Source: Nibrella saemangeumensis (lineage in GTDB: Bacteria > Bacteroidota > Bacteroidia > Cytophagales > Spirosomataceae). Taken from it: DNA of 64,000 nucleotides. Position numbers and translations under genes: made by a program. Shown piece by piece: positions 17,012 to 25,290 of this stretch. The first letter of the stretch is position 1. Every line of letters starts with the position of its first letter. The notes under the pieces are model-generated. The model saw only the letters and a list, made by a program, of their open reading frames with translations, was not told where the DNA came from and did no database searches. The stretch covers positions 62,001 through 126,000 of the forward strand of contig NZ_BAABHD010000030.1 of assembly GCF_039541915.1 (NCBI RefSeq). The letters run 5' to 3'.

Positions 17012-18495
17012 CCATCATCGACTATTTCCTCCGGGCCAATCTGTTTCTGCTCCTGTTTTATGCCTGCTACTGGCTGGGACTACGCCGGCATACCTTCTTC
17101 CAGTTGAACCGCTGGTATCTGCTGGCCTCTATCGGTCTTTCGCTGGTGCTGCCGTGGATAACCGTACCGGCGCAGACGGTAGAAGCACTCCGTGTGCCGG
17201 TGACTGCCGTTTCGCTACCGTCCATTACGGTCACCCAACGGGTACAAGCGGCAGGACCAGACTGGCAGACTATTCTTTTCGCTCTGTATGGGCTAGTAGC
17301 AATGGGGCTGCTAATCCGGCTGGGTGTTCAGGTCATCAGGCTGTTGCGCCTGATCAGGCGCTCGGCGCAGCAGCCGCAGGAAGACTACACGCTGGTGACA
17401 CCCGAGGTCGCTCAGGCCCCAACCTTCTCTTTTTTCCGGTACCTGGTGCTGAACCCGGCTGATACCCATTCGGAACTGATTCGCCGGCACGAACTGGTTC
17501 ACATCCGCCAGCGCCACAGTGCCGACGTGCTGCTGATCGAAATTGTTCAGGCTTTTTTCTGGATCAATCCGGTCGTAACGCTCTATAAGCAGGCCATTCA
17601 GCAGGTACATGAGTATCTGGCGGATCAGCAGGCGGCAGACAAAGACCAGTATGCAATGTTCCTAGTGGACTACGCCTTTGGGGTACACCCTGTCGGACTT
17701 ACCAACAGCTTTTTCAATTCATCGCAACTTAAACAACGTATTGTTATGCTCAAATCCCGCACCACCAGCCGATGGGCGCTGATCCGCTATGCCCTGGTCA
17801 TACCAGCAGCCGCGCTCCTGGTCATGTGTACGCAGAAAGAAGCCGATGTGGCCAAGCTGGTTGAAAGAAAGTCAGACGATAAGGCCACAGCAGGGGGCCT
17901 GTCAGCGCTGTCCAGGATAGGGCTAAAAGGTGAAGTTTTTACCGTTGTTGAGGACCAGCCCCAATTCCCGGGTGGAATGGCGGAATTAGGCGCGTACCTG
18001 GGAAAGAACATTCGCTACCCTGAAACAGCCGTTCAGGCCGGAACCCAGGGGAAGGTATTTGTCTCCTTCGTTATTGCGGCTGATGGTAGTACTCACGATG
18101 TTAACGTGCTGAAGGGCGTAAGTAAAGAGCTTGACGCCGAAGCTATGCGGGTTGTGTATGACATGCCTCGTTGGCAACCGGGCAGGCAGGACGGCAAAGC
18201 GGTTAATGTGCGCTATAATCTGCCGATCTCGTTTCAACTCGGCGACGGTCCAAACGGCGAAAAACTCGTACCTCCCCCGCCCCCACCGGCCGAAGCCCCG
18301 CTGGCTCCCCCACCACCTCCGGTTCCGCCACTGTATATCCTTGATGGCAAAGAATTGCCCAAAGGAACTGACATAAAAGATAAGCTTGACCCCAATACCA
18401 TTAAGTCAATTGATGTCCTGAAAGGCGATAAAGCTAAAGCTATATATGGCGAGAAGGGGCAGGATGGGGTAATTATTATTACCACGAAGAAGTAA
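17008..18495 (+). CDS. BlaR1/MecR1-like M56 peptidase fused to TonB_C and a plug-like tail
   Basis: A 495-residue membrane protein. Hydrophobic helices lie at about 5-25, 35-52 and 88-112, and a fourth at about 250-272. The M56 zinc motif is HELVH (His161, Glu162, His165). After the last helix come a TonB C-terminal domain (about 310-410; FPGGM, GKVFVSFVI, MPRWQPG), a Pro-rich linker (about 415-440), and a tail like the plug of SusC/TonB receptors (LYILDGKEL to GVIIITTKK). The penicillin-binding sensor of true BlaR1 is absent; the TonB_C/plug part occupies its place. It presumably transmits an envelope signal to BlaI. Confidence 0.9.
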   Translation: MTIIDYFLRANLFLLLFYACYWLGLRRHTFFQLNRWYLLASIGLSLVLPWITVPAQTVEALRVPVTAVSLPSITVTQRVQAAGPDWQTILFALYGLVAMGLLIRLGVQVIRLLRLIRRSAQQPQEDYTLVTPEVAQAPTFSFFRYLVLNPADTHSELIRRHELVHIRQRHSADVLLIEIVQAFFWINPVVTLYKQAIQQVHEYLADQQAADKDQYAMFLVDYAFGVHPVGLTNSFFNSSQLKQRIVMLKSRTTSRWALIRYALVIPAAALLVMCTQKEADVAKLVERKSDDKATAGGLSALSRIGLKGEVFTVVEDQPQFPGGMAELGAYLGKNIRYPETAVQAGTQGKVFVSFVIAADGSTHDVNVLKGVSKELDAEAMRVVYDMPRWQPGRQDGKAVNVRYNLPISFQLGDGPNGEKLVPPPPPPAEAPLAPPPPPVPPLYILDGKELPKGTDIKDKLDPNTIKSIDVLKGDKAKAIYGEKGQDGVIIITTKK

Positions 18496-18529
18496 TAGTA
18501 AAGGCTATTTTGCTAATTTAGAAGAGAAT

Positions 18530-18555
18530 ACGCAGCCGCGTTTACGCGGCTGCGT
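18530..18555. terminator. Hairpin between BlaR1-TonB and the TonB paralogue
   Basis: A perfect 11-bp GC-rich stem (18530-18540 and 18545-18555) with a TTTA loop. It has no long T run. It probably ends or attenuates transcription from the blaI-blaR1 pair. Confidence 0.65.
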
Positions 18556-18581
18556 TGCGTTGGTAACAACCTCTCGTAACC

Positions 18582-19202
18582 ATGTCAAATACGTATATGC
18601 CAAATTACCATGCCCTACGCTGGATTACCTTTATGCTCCAGGTGGTAGCGTTGCTGTTTACTGCTTCACAAACCCTGGCACAGGAAAGGGAGATATTTAC
18701 TGTGGTTGAAAAAACGCCCAGGTTTCCCGGAGGAATGCAGAATTTGGTACCGTATTTAAGCCAAACTATACGCTACCCCGCTGAAGCACGTCAGAATGGT
18801 GTTGAAGGCAAGGTCTTTGTCAGTTTTGTAGTCAACATGGATGGTAGTATCAGCGACGTGACAGTTCTAAAAGGGCTGGGCTATGGTACCGACGAAGAAG
18901 CGGTGCGGGTAGTTAGCAACATGCCAAAATGGGAGCCTGGTACCCAGAGGGGTCGTCCGGTAAACGTAAAGTACAACCTGCCTATAGCTTTTAGCCTGGG
19001 TCACGACAGACCATCCGGACAGCTCTCTACGCCACCATCCCTTGTTATTGTCGACGGCAAAGAGATGACTCAGGGCTTCGATCTGAAGACTCTCAATCCA
19101 AACCGGATCGAGAAAATGGAGATATTCAGAGGTGAAAGCGCAAAGGCTGTTTATGGTGAAAAAGCACGCGATGGCGTTGTAGTAATTACCACGAAAAAGT
19201 AG
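18582..19202 (+). CDS. Exported TonB_C plus plug-like protein, paralogue of the BlaR1 tail
   Basis: A 206-residue protein with a signal-peptide-like N-terminus (hydrophobic 15-32, cleavage likely after TLAQ). A TonB_C domain follows (about 38-145; FPGGM, GKVFVSFVV, MPKWEPG), then a plug-like tail ending GVVVITTKK. It matches the C-terminal half of the preceding BlaR1-like protein nearly throughout, without the peptidase and membrane part. The signal may also serve as a membrane anchor. It probably arose by tandem duplication and could compete with or regulate the sensor tail. Confidence 0.85.
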   Translation: MSNTYMPNYHALRWITFMLQVVALLFTASQTLAQEREIFTVVEKTPRFPGGMQNLVPYLSQTIRYPAEARQNGVEGKVFVSFVVNMDGSISDVTVLKGLGYGTDEEAVRVVSNMPKWEPGTQRGRPVNVKYNLPIAFSLGHDRPSGQLSTPPSLVIVDGKEMTQGFDLKTLNPNRIEKMEIFRGESAKAVYGEKARDGVVVITTKK

Positions 19203-19223
19203 AGGTAAGCCATCTGCTGGCCC

Positions 19224-22200
19224 CTACTTCATGACGCGTCTGCTTACCATACCTTTCGGTGTCTGCATATTCAGTATATAAACTCCTTTAGGCAGAGCGC
19301 TGACATCAACCGAAGCCTTCCCGCTACCGGGACGTTGCTGCTGGATTGTTCCACCCGTTAGGTTGACCAGCGTAAGTTCGGTAATGGTTTCGCCGGTAGG
19401 TACCTCCACGTTCACTACGGTAGTAGCCGGTATTGGATATACCTTTACATCATCACTCCAGACTGGTTCTGTGCCCGTTACGGTCAGAATGGCAAACGTG
19501 CGGTCGATGGGCGTAGCAGAATAGTACTTCGTATTGCCCTCCTGATACGCCCGGATGGTAACGCTGCCCTGCCCGGTAACTTTCACCTTGTTGCCGGTAA
19601 TGGTAGCCGGTCCGGAGACCACGGCAAAGCTAACCGGCAGCCCCGACGAAGCCGACGCACTTAGCGTAAACTCCGCTCCCGATGGTTTTTCGGAAATGCT
19701 ACTGAAGGTGATGGTCTGCTTTTCTTTGGTCGGCAGACTGCGCGTTCCCTGCGTATACCAGACCGGCCATTTGGCATTGGTATAAAGGGTTGTGGCATTG
19801 CCGGAGGGTTTGATTTTATCCGCTGCCAGATTGATTGCGGCTACATCTTCCCGGCCATTGCCGTCTTCGGTACTAAATACCAATCTATTGTCCTGCCGGG
19901 AGTAGCTCGGGAAGCCCAGGGTATTATTTTCGTATACAACTGTTACGTTACCTTTGTTCAGGTCGGCGGCCAGCAGGTAATAGCTGTCTTCGCTGGCATT
20001 ATAATAGTCAAAGGCGATAATATCGGGTGAGTTTTTCGAGAAAGACGGGTTACCGACACTCTCGCCCTCTTCCAGGTTGGTAAACAGCTTGTCAATTTCT
20101 CCCTCGGCAAAATCATCCCTGCTGCCGTCCCAGACATGGATGAAGCCTACATCCCAGTAACCAATAGCCTCCCCATCGGCATTGACCAGTTCGTTATAGG
20201 CATCATACACGATGTACTCACCCGAAAAATCCCACTCAAACGAATCGGCGTACTGCACATCGCCGGTAGCCACCCCATCGGTATAGGTAGGATTGTAAAG
20301 CTGAAACTTCTTCCACTTCTTTTTGGCGTAACTGTATACCCAGATAGAGCCGTCTTTCTCGGCCGTCAGCGCTCCCAGTTTGGTACCGTCTTTGGAGATG
20401 GCAACGTTATCCCAGATCGTTTCATCGGAGATAGTGGTTTCAGCCGGACTACCTGTCAGGTTCACCGCCCGGATTTTTTTGTCAGGAGTAACATAGTAGG
20501 CATACTTCCCGTCATCGCTTACGCTCGGGCGGTGCAGTAACCCTGATGCCGTTTTCAGATCGAACTTTGGTGTGCCGGTGGTGATGATGGTGGAATAAAG
20601 CTTGTTATCCTGTGAGCCGTAAAGTAGCAACAGATCCTGCCCCTGAGCAACGGGCACATCCGGCGTTTTTTCGGTAGGGGTTCCGGAGCTTTCCAGAATT
20701 CCTACCGTATCAAAAGCACTTTTAGCCGCGTTGACTTCGGCGCTGCTGGTTCCGTACAGATCGCCGGCGGCCCGAATCACCGCCAGCCGGAGATCAATAA
20801 ATTTGGAGGTACGGGTCAGGTATGTGCTTAAGGCCCGATAGTACACTTTTTCGGCTTTGTCTTTGCCTACCTTAGACGCAAACAGGTAAAAAGCATAGTT
20901 GGGAATGCCGCTGTTGGTATGCACACCCCCGTTATCCTCGGTGGTGCTGACGTACTCCGACATGGTTTTGGGCTGGTAGCCGCGTGTTCCTTTACCCCCC
21001 TGGTTTGGATTGGACAGGCTGCGGAGTGCACCGGACGGAAATACGCTCGTCTTCACAACCTCCTCGCCGAGGGTCCAGTCGTCACGGTCGATCAACACCC
21101 CGAAAACATCCGCCATTGATTCGTTAATGGCACCAGACTGGCCCTTATATTCCAGATTAGCGGTGTTCTCTACCACGCCATGGGTCATTTCGTGTCCGGC
21201 TACGTCAAGGCTGCCGGCCAGTGGCTTAAATCCCACGCGGCCGTTCCCGTAGGCCATGAACTTACCGTTCCAGAAGGCGTTATCCATTCCTTTTCCATCG
21301 TCATCGGCCATATTGATCACCGAGATAACGTTGCCGCCCTTGCCGTTCAGCGAATTCCGGTTAAACGCCCTGAGGTAATACTCATAGGCCAATCCAGCGT
21401 TAGCGTGTGCGGATACGGCGGTAGCATTCCAGGTGGTATTATTGGTCGACATCACCTGCCGGATTTTTACATTATCACCGTAGGTATTACCGGCATCGAT
21501 GGTCCAGATAGCCCCGACAGGCTCATTCGGCATAACCGATGTTTTGTTGTTAAACATGGTCTGCGTTGCGTCAATCAGGTAATAGGATCCACCCTGCTGG
21601 TACGTGCTGAATGACTGCATCACCCCGTTGAGGTCACGACCGGATGCCTTTACGGTTCCTTCGACCCCACAGGTATGGTTATACTTATCCAGCACCTCAC
21701 CCGTCTGTGCGTCAATTATGTACTCCCAGCGCTCCAACAGATTCGGCCGGACAGTTACCTGCCAGGCCAGCGTCGTTTTGGTGTCGCTAACCGGGTACAC
21801 AAACAGTTCACCTTCCGATGGTTTCATTTGCAGGATATTATCGCCAAACGACCGCACTACCGACTGCTTTCGCACATCACGAAAGGCATACTCGGCCGCT
21901 TCGCTTACCTTCAGCCGGGGGCGGGTGGCTATACGCTGTACGGCATGATAGCGGCCGTTGAGGAGCGTTACGGCACCGTTGGTCAAGTGGAGCATGATCT
22001 CACCGCCGTAGACCGGCACGCCCGCGTAGGTCTGCTTCATGCGGATGTGGGTCTGCCCTACCTGGTCGGTTTCGGTATGCGTCACCTGGAAATTATCTTC
22101 GGGATGGTCCAGTTTCAGAAGACTGCTTACCTGGCTTAGAAACTGATAGGCGGCAGCGGCCGCACTTTGCCGGCCACGCGGATTTGTCGGGGCTACCTTA

Positions 22201-22475
22201 GGCTGACGGTTTTCGATGTAGACAGGCAGACCCGTAGCGGTATCCCGAACCACGCGCAGGCGGAGTGGCTCTACCGAAATGCGGGACGTACCCGTAGCGG
22301 CCAGCGACGTACGGCCCGCACGGCGAACAGGTATAGGAGATTCTTCGGCACCCAGCCGTTGAGCCAGACTGGGCGTTGGGCGTGCTGTTTTTTGCTTCCG
22401 GGCGAAGCCGTCGGGCGTTTGGGCTAATGCCGGCACAGCCAGCAAAGTTAGGGCGAAGAGGTAAACTTTTTTCAT
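19224..22475 (-). CDS. Secreted M4 (thermolysin-like) metallopeptidase with T9SS sorting domain
   Basis: A 1083-residue secreted zinc protease. In order: signal peptide (1-18), FTP/PepSY-type propeptide (about 75-270), and the M4 catalytic domain with HEMTH (His428, Glu429, His432) and downstream NESMAD ligand Glu452. Then come TolB/PD40-like beta-propeller repeats (about 620-905), a Big-like domain, and a type IX sorting domain at the end (VYPIPATTVVNVEV to SRRVMK). It is much longer than thermolysin because of the propeller and C-terminal domains. Its likely role is extracellular protein digestion. Confidence 0.93.
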   Translation of the reverse strand: MKKVYLFALTLLAVPALAQTPDGFARKQKTARPTPSLAQRLGAEESPIPVRRAGRTSLAATGTSRISVEPLRLRVVRDTATGLPVYIENRQPKVAPTNPRGRQSAAAAAYQFLSQVSSLLKLDHPEDNFQVTHTETDQVGQTHIRMKQTYAGVPVYGGEIMLHLTNGAVTLLNGRYHAVQRIATRPRLKVSEAAEYAFRDVRKQSVVRSFGDNILQMKPSEGELFVYPVSDTKTTLAWQVTVRPNLLERWEYIIDAQTGEVLDKYNHTCGVEGTVKASGRDLNGVMQSFSTYQQGGSYYLIDATQTMFNNKTSVMPNEPVGAIWTIDAGNTYGDNVKIRQVMSTNNTTWNATAVSAHANAGLAYEYYLRAFNRNSLNGKGGNVISVINMADDDGKGMDNAFWNGKFMAYGNGRVGFKPLAGSLDVAGHEMTHGVVENTANLEYKGQSGAINESMADVFGVLIDRDDWTLGEEVVKTSVFPSGALRSLSNPNQGGKGTRGYQPKTMSEYVSTTEDNGGVHTNSGIPNYAFYLFASKVGKDKAEKVYYRALSTYLTRTSKFIDLRLAVIRAAGDLYGTSSAEVNAAKSAFDTVGILESSGTPTEKTPDVPVAQGQDLLLLYGSQDNKLYSTIITTGTPKFDLKTASGLLHRPSVSDDGKYAYYVTPDKKIRAVNLTGSPAETTISDETIWDNVAISKDGTKLGALTAEKDGSIWVYSYAKKKWKKFQLYNPTYTDGVATGDVQYADSFEWDFSGEYIVYDAYNELVNADGEAIGYWDVGFIHVWDGSRDDFAEGEIDKLFTNLEEGESVGNPSFSKNSPDIIAFDYYNASEDSYYLLAADLNKGNVTVVYENNTLGFPSYSRQDNRLVFSTEDGNGREDVAAINLAADKIKPSGNATTLYTNAKWPVWYTQGTRSLPTKEKQTITFSSISEKPSGAEFTLSASASSGLPVSFAVVSGPATITGNKVKVTGQGSVTIRAYQEGNTKYYSATPIDRTFAILTVTGTEPVWSDDVKVYPIPATTVVNVEVPTGETITELTLVNLTGGTIQQQRPGSGKASVDVSALPKGVYILNMQTPKGMVSRRVMK

Positions 22476-22533
22476 GGTGTGGCGTGTGGTGTATGGTTTG
22501 GCAAAAGCCTGTAGGTAGTGCTGGCGTGGCTTG

Positions 22534-23016
22534 TTACAGCCGCGCCGAAGCCGGAATCATGGCCATAAAAGACTTATAAAACTGATTGTAGCTGGCTGGG
22601 ACGGTATGTTTGGGGTCGCCCCATTTCACCGCATGCTCCTGTTTTCCTTTTTTCCAGGAGACGAAGTAGTAGCGGTTACCCGGATGGTCGAATTTGGCAG
22701 ATTTAATTTTGCAGCCGTTCTCCAGCAGCCGGAAGGTCCGTTGCGTATTGGCAATCGTCTGCTTGCTCACAACGTGAAAAGTAGAGTCGGTGCTGCGCTT
22801 AGCGAAGAGCGTACCGTTGTCGAGCAAGTAATAGGAAACTGACTCGCCGGTAAATCCACCACCGGAGCCCACCACAATCTGCCGCCCTTTGTAGAGTAGG
22901 GGCGTATTACTTAATTTTCCTTTTAGCGAAGAATATACAGTCTTCGGTCCCTGAGCAAAGGTCTGGCCGATGCCCAGCAGCAGTAGAGTCAGTAAAGTAA
23001 AAAAGCTTCGTTGCAT
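22534..23016 (-). CDS. Small exported protein of unknown function
   Basis: A 160-residue protein from ATG 23016, with a clear signal peptide (MQRSFFTLLTLLLLGIGQTFAQ). The TTG 23067 extension would bury the signal. The mature part is basic with several Gly-rich turns; no family is recognised. The start codon lies inside the descending arm of a strong hairpin (23004-23044) followed by a T run, so expression may be attenuated. Confidence 0.75.
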   Translation of the reverse strand: MQRSFFTLLTLLLLGIGQTFAQGPKTVYSSLKGKLSNTPLLYKGRQIVVGSGGGFTGESVSYYLLDNGTLFAKRSTDSTFHVVSKQTIANTQRTFRLLENGCKIKSAKFDHPGNRYYFVSWKKGKQEHAVKWGDPKHTVPASYNQFYKSFMAMIPASARL

Positions 23017-23044
23017 AGACGGGTTACGTTTATGCAACGAAGCT
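23004..23044 (-). terminator. Terminator-like hairpin enclosing the start codon of the small exported protein
   Basis: Perfect 14-bp arms, 23004-23017 and 23031-23044, with a 13-base loop. Read on the minus strand, the descending arm contains the ATG at 23016 and is followed by six T residues. It begins 25 bases after the upstream phosphatase stop. It could end that transcript or attenuate and mask the next start. Confidence 0.75.
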
Positions 23045-23068
23045 ATACCGGCCTCCCGGCGAATCAAA

Positions 23069-23584
23069 CTATCGGGGTACTGAACCGCCGTAAGTCAGTT
23101 CTGAAACGTCAACCGAGTTAGCGAACGGTCGCCGGTGAAGGGTCACGACAAACAGATTACTGAATTCGTTATGCTCGATTTTGGTCTTGACCGGCTGGGC
23201 CCCCAGGCCCCGAACAATTTCCAGCACGGTATTGCTGTGCCCGACCACCAGCACCTCCTTTGATCGGATGCGTTTAAGCCGGTCTACTACCGTCTGGGTT
23301 GGTTGAGTAGGGTATGTTGCCGGCTCAATGCTGAGCCGCTGGGCCAGTGGAGCGGCCGTCTGGCGAGTCCGAAGGTAAGGCGTGGTAAAAATGCTATCAA
23401 TACCACTGCTGGCCAACCGGTTGGCCAGCGTTTGAGCGCGTTGGTGGCCGGCAGCTGACAGGCTGGTCGTATCGGAGTCGTTGGCCCGCTCGGCATGGCG
23501 AACGATGTAGACGGTGGTGGTCGAGCAGCCGGTCAGGCTCAGGCTACCACCGAGCCAGACCAGCCAAAGCATTTGTTTTAGCAT
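23069..23584 (-). CDS. Lipoprotein histidine phosphatase (phosphoglycerate mutase-like)
   Basis: A 171-residue member of the histidine phosphatase superfamily with a lipoprotein signal (lipobox LTGC, Cys20). The RHG-type motif is VRHAER (His30) and the second His is in VVGHSNT. It is exported, so it probably acts on a small extracytoplasmic phosphate ester. ATG 23584 is seven bases after the stop of the aldehyde dehydrogenase gene, suggesting an operon. The reading from 23611 would overlap that gene. Confidence 0.85.
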   Translation of the reverse strand: MLKQMLWLVWLGGSLSLTGCSTTTVYIVRHAERANDSDTTSLSAAGHQRAQTLANRLASSGIDSIFTTPYLRTRQTAAPLAQRLSIEPATYPTQPTQTVVDRLKRIRSKEVLVVGHSNTVLEIVRGLGAQPVKTKIEHNEFSNLFVVTLHRRPFANSVDVSELTYGGSVPR

Positions 23585-23591
23585 AAGGGAA

Positions 23592-25121
23592 TTATTTGGT
23601 CCATTCACCATTTACCAGCCGCCAGATATTCTGCGGGTTGTTATCTTTCAGCTCGTCGGGCAGCAACGCCTGCGGAAAGCCCTGGTAGCAAACCGGCCGG
23701 GCAAAACGCAGAATGGCATTGGTCCCCACCGAAGTGGAACGCCCATCGGTTGTAGCCGGATAAGGGCCACCATGTTGCATGGCATGGCTTACTTCTACAC
23801 CGGTCGGAAAACCATTGATGAGCAGCCGGCCTACTTTCTGCTCCAGTATGTTGATCAAATCAGCGTACTCCACCAGTTCCTCGTCGGTGCCGTGAACTGT
23901 AGCCGTCAGGTGCCCATTCAGGCTGCGGGCAATAGACAAAAGTTGTTCGCGGCTGTCGGCTTCAACCAGCACACTGCCGGGGCCAAATACTTCTTCGGCC
24001 AGTTCGGGGTATTGCAGGAGCGTACTAGCTTTGGCGGTGAGCAGCGCGGCCGTTCCGTGGGCGTACGTTTCCCCACCCTGTTGCCCGATAACCTCTACCC
24101 CGGGCAGACCAGCCAACTGGGTAATACCCTTGACGTACGTCTGGTGAATGGCCTGGGTCAGCATGGGAGCCGGCGCTACCTCACCGATCGCCTGACGGGC
24201 AGCCTGTGTAAACGTAGCTGCGTCGTCAGAGGGAGCCATGATGGCGACACCGGGATTGGTACAGAACTGACCAACGCCCAGCGTTATTGATCCTACATAC
24301 GCTTGGGCTAGTTTAGTGCTGTTCTTCAGCGCCCCCGGCAGGAAGAACACCGGATTGGTACTACCCATTTCGGCGTACACCGGAATCGGCTCTTCGCGTC
24401 GCGCAGCAGCATCGTAGATGGCCTTACCGCCCCGGAAGGAGCCGGTAAACCCAATGGCTTTGATGTCGGGATGCTGCACAATGGCCATACCTACGGCGGT
24501 ACCTCTTCCTTGCACTATAGAGAAAACGCCTTCGGGCAGACCGCAGGCTTCGACCGCCCGCCGGATGGCCTGCCCGACCAGATCGGATGTGCCGGGATGC
24601 GCCGGATGCGCTTTAACGACAACCGTACACCCAGCCGCCAGCGCCGAAGCCGTGTCGCCCCCCGCTACCGAAAATGCCAGCGGAAAGTTACTGGCCCCGA
24701 AGATACCAACGGGACCCAGCGGTCGCAGCATCTGCCGCAAGTCCGGACGGGGCTGCGGCTGCCGGTCGGGCAGCGCGGTGTCAATGCGGGCGTTTACCCA
24801 GGAGCCCTCGCGGAGGTATTCGGCAAACAGCCGGAGTTGCCCGGTTGTGCGGCCCCGCTCACCGGTCAGCCGGGCCAGCGGGAGTCCAGTTTCGGCGTTG
24901 GCCCGTTGCAGCAATTCATCGCCTAAGGCTTCGATCTCCGTAGCGATGCGCTCCAGAAAAAAAGCCTTTTCGGGGCCGGATTGTTTACGATATACCTGGA
25001 AGGCCTCTGCGGCTCGTTCACAGGCTTCATTTACCTGATCTTCAGTTGCTTCGTAGAAGTCGCCCGGCAACGATTCGCCGGTGGCCGGATTAACGGCGTG
25101 GAAAGGTTGTGTGTTGGTCAT
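23592..25121 (-). CDS. Alpha-ketoglutaric semialdehyde (2,5-dioxovalerate) dehydrogenase
   Basis: A 509-residue NADP-type aldehyde dehydrogenase. Landmarks: FGASNFPLAFSVAGGDTASALA near 150 (shown as the family-typical cofactor region), YAEMGSTNPVF for the general base, and GQFCTNPG with the catalytic Cys near 294. This matches the ketoglutarate-semialdehyde group that ends pentose and hexarate oxidation and makes 2-oxoglutarate. ATG 25121 is favoured because a -7-like box covers 25131-25138, which would place ATG 25127 before the transcript start. Confidence 0.88.
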   Translation of the reverse strand: MTNTQPFHAVNPATGESLPGDFYEATEDQVNEACERAAEAFQVYRKQSGPEKAFFLERIATEIEALGDELLQRANAETGLPLARLTGERGRTTGQLRLFAEYLREGSWVNARIDTALPDRQPQPRPDLRQMLRPLGPVGIFGASNFPLAFSVAGGDTASALAAGCTVVVKAHPAHPGTSDLVGQAIRRAVEACGLPEGVFSIVQGRGTAVGMAIVQHPDIKAIGFTGSFRGGKAIYDAAARREEPIPVYAEMGSTNPVFFLPGALKNSTKLAQAYVGSITLGVGQFCTNPGVAIMAPSDDAATFTQAARQAIGEVAPAPMLTQAIHQTYVKGITQLAGLPGVEVIGQQGGETYAHGTAALLTAKASTLLQYPELAEEVFGPGSVLVEADSREQLLSIARSLNGHLTATVHGTDEELVEYADLINILEQKVGRLLINGFPTGVEVSHAMQHGGPYPATTDGRSTSVGTNAILRFARPVCYQGFPQALLPDELKDNNPQNIWRLVNGEWTK

Positions 25122-25130
25122 ATGCATGCA

Positions 25131-25138
25131 CAAAAGTA
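25131..25138 (-). promoter_or_regulatory. Putative -7 box (TACTTTTG) for the minus-strand dehydrogenase operon
   Basis: A perfect TAnnTTTG on the minus strand ends nine bases before ATG 25121, implying a very short 5' leader. No convincing -33 partner is seen. Confidence 0.35.
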
Positions 25139-25290
25139 ACGCCCAATCAATTTATTCATTCCTTTAAAGTCATGAATCCAGCGGGATTACTACGCATGCC
25201 GATTAATAATTTGATTTGATTACGTTCTCGTTTATTCAGTAACTTTCAATATATCCATTAGCTGCTTCACCTTTAACACTATGCCCAACC

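Noticed and set aside
18296..18328. A repeat or CRISPR-like signal in the C/CA-rich stretch of the BlaR1-like gene
   Set aside because: It codes for the Pro-rich linker of the protein; there are no spacers or regular repeat length.
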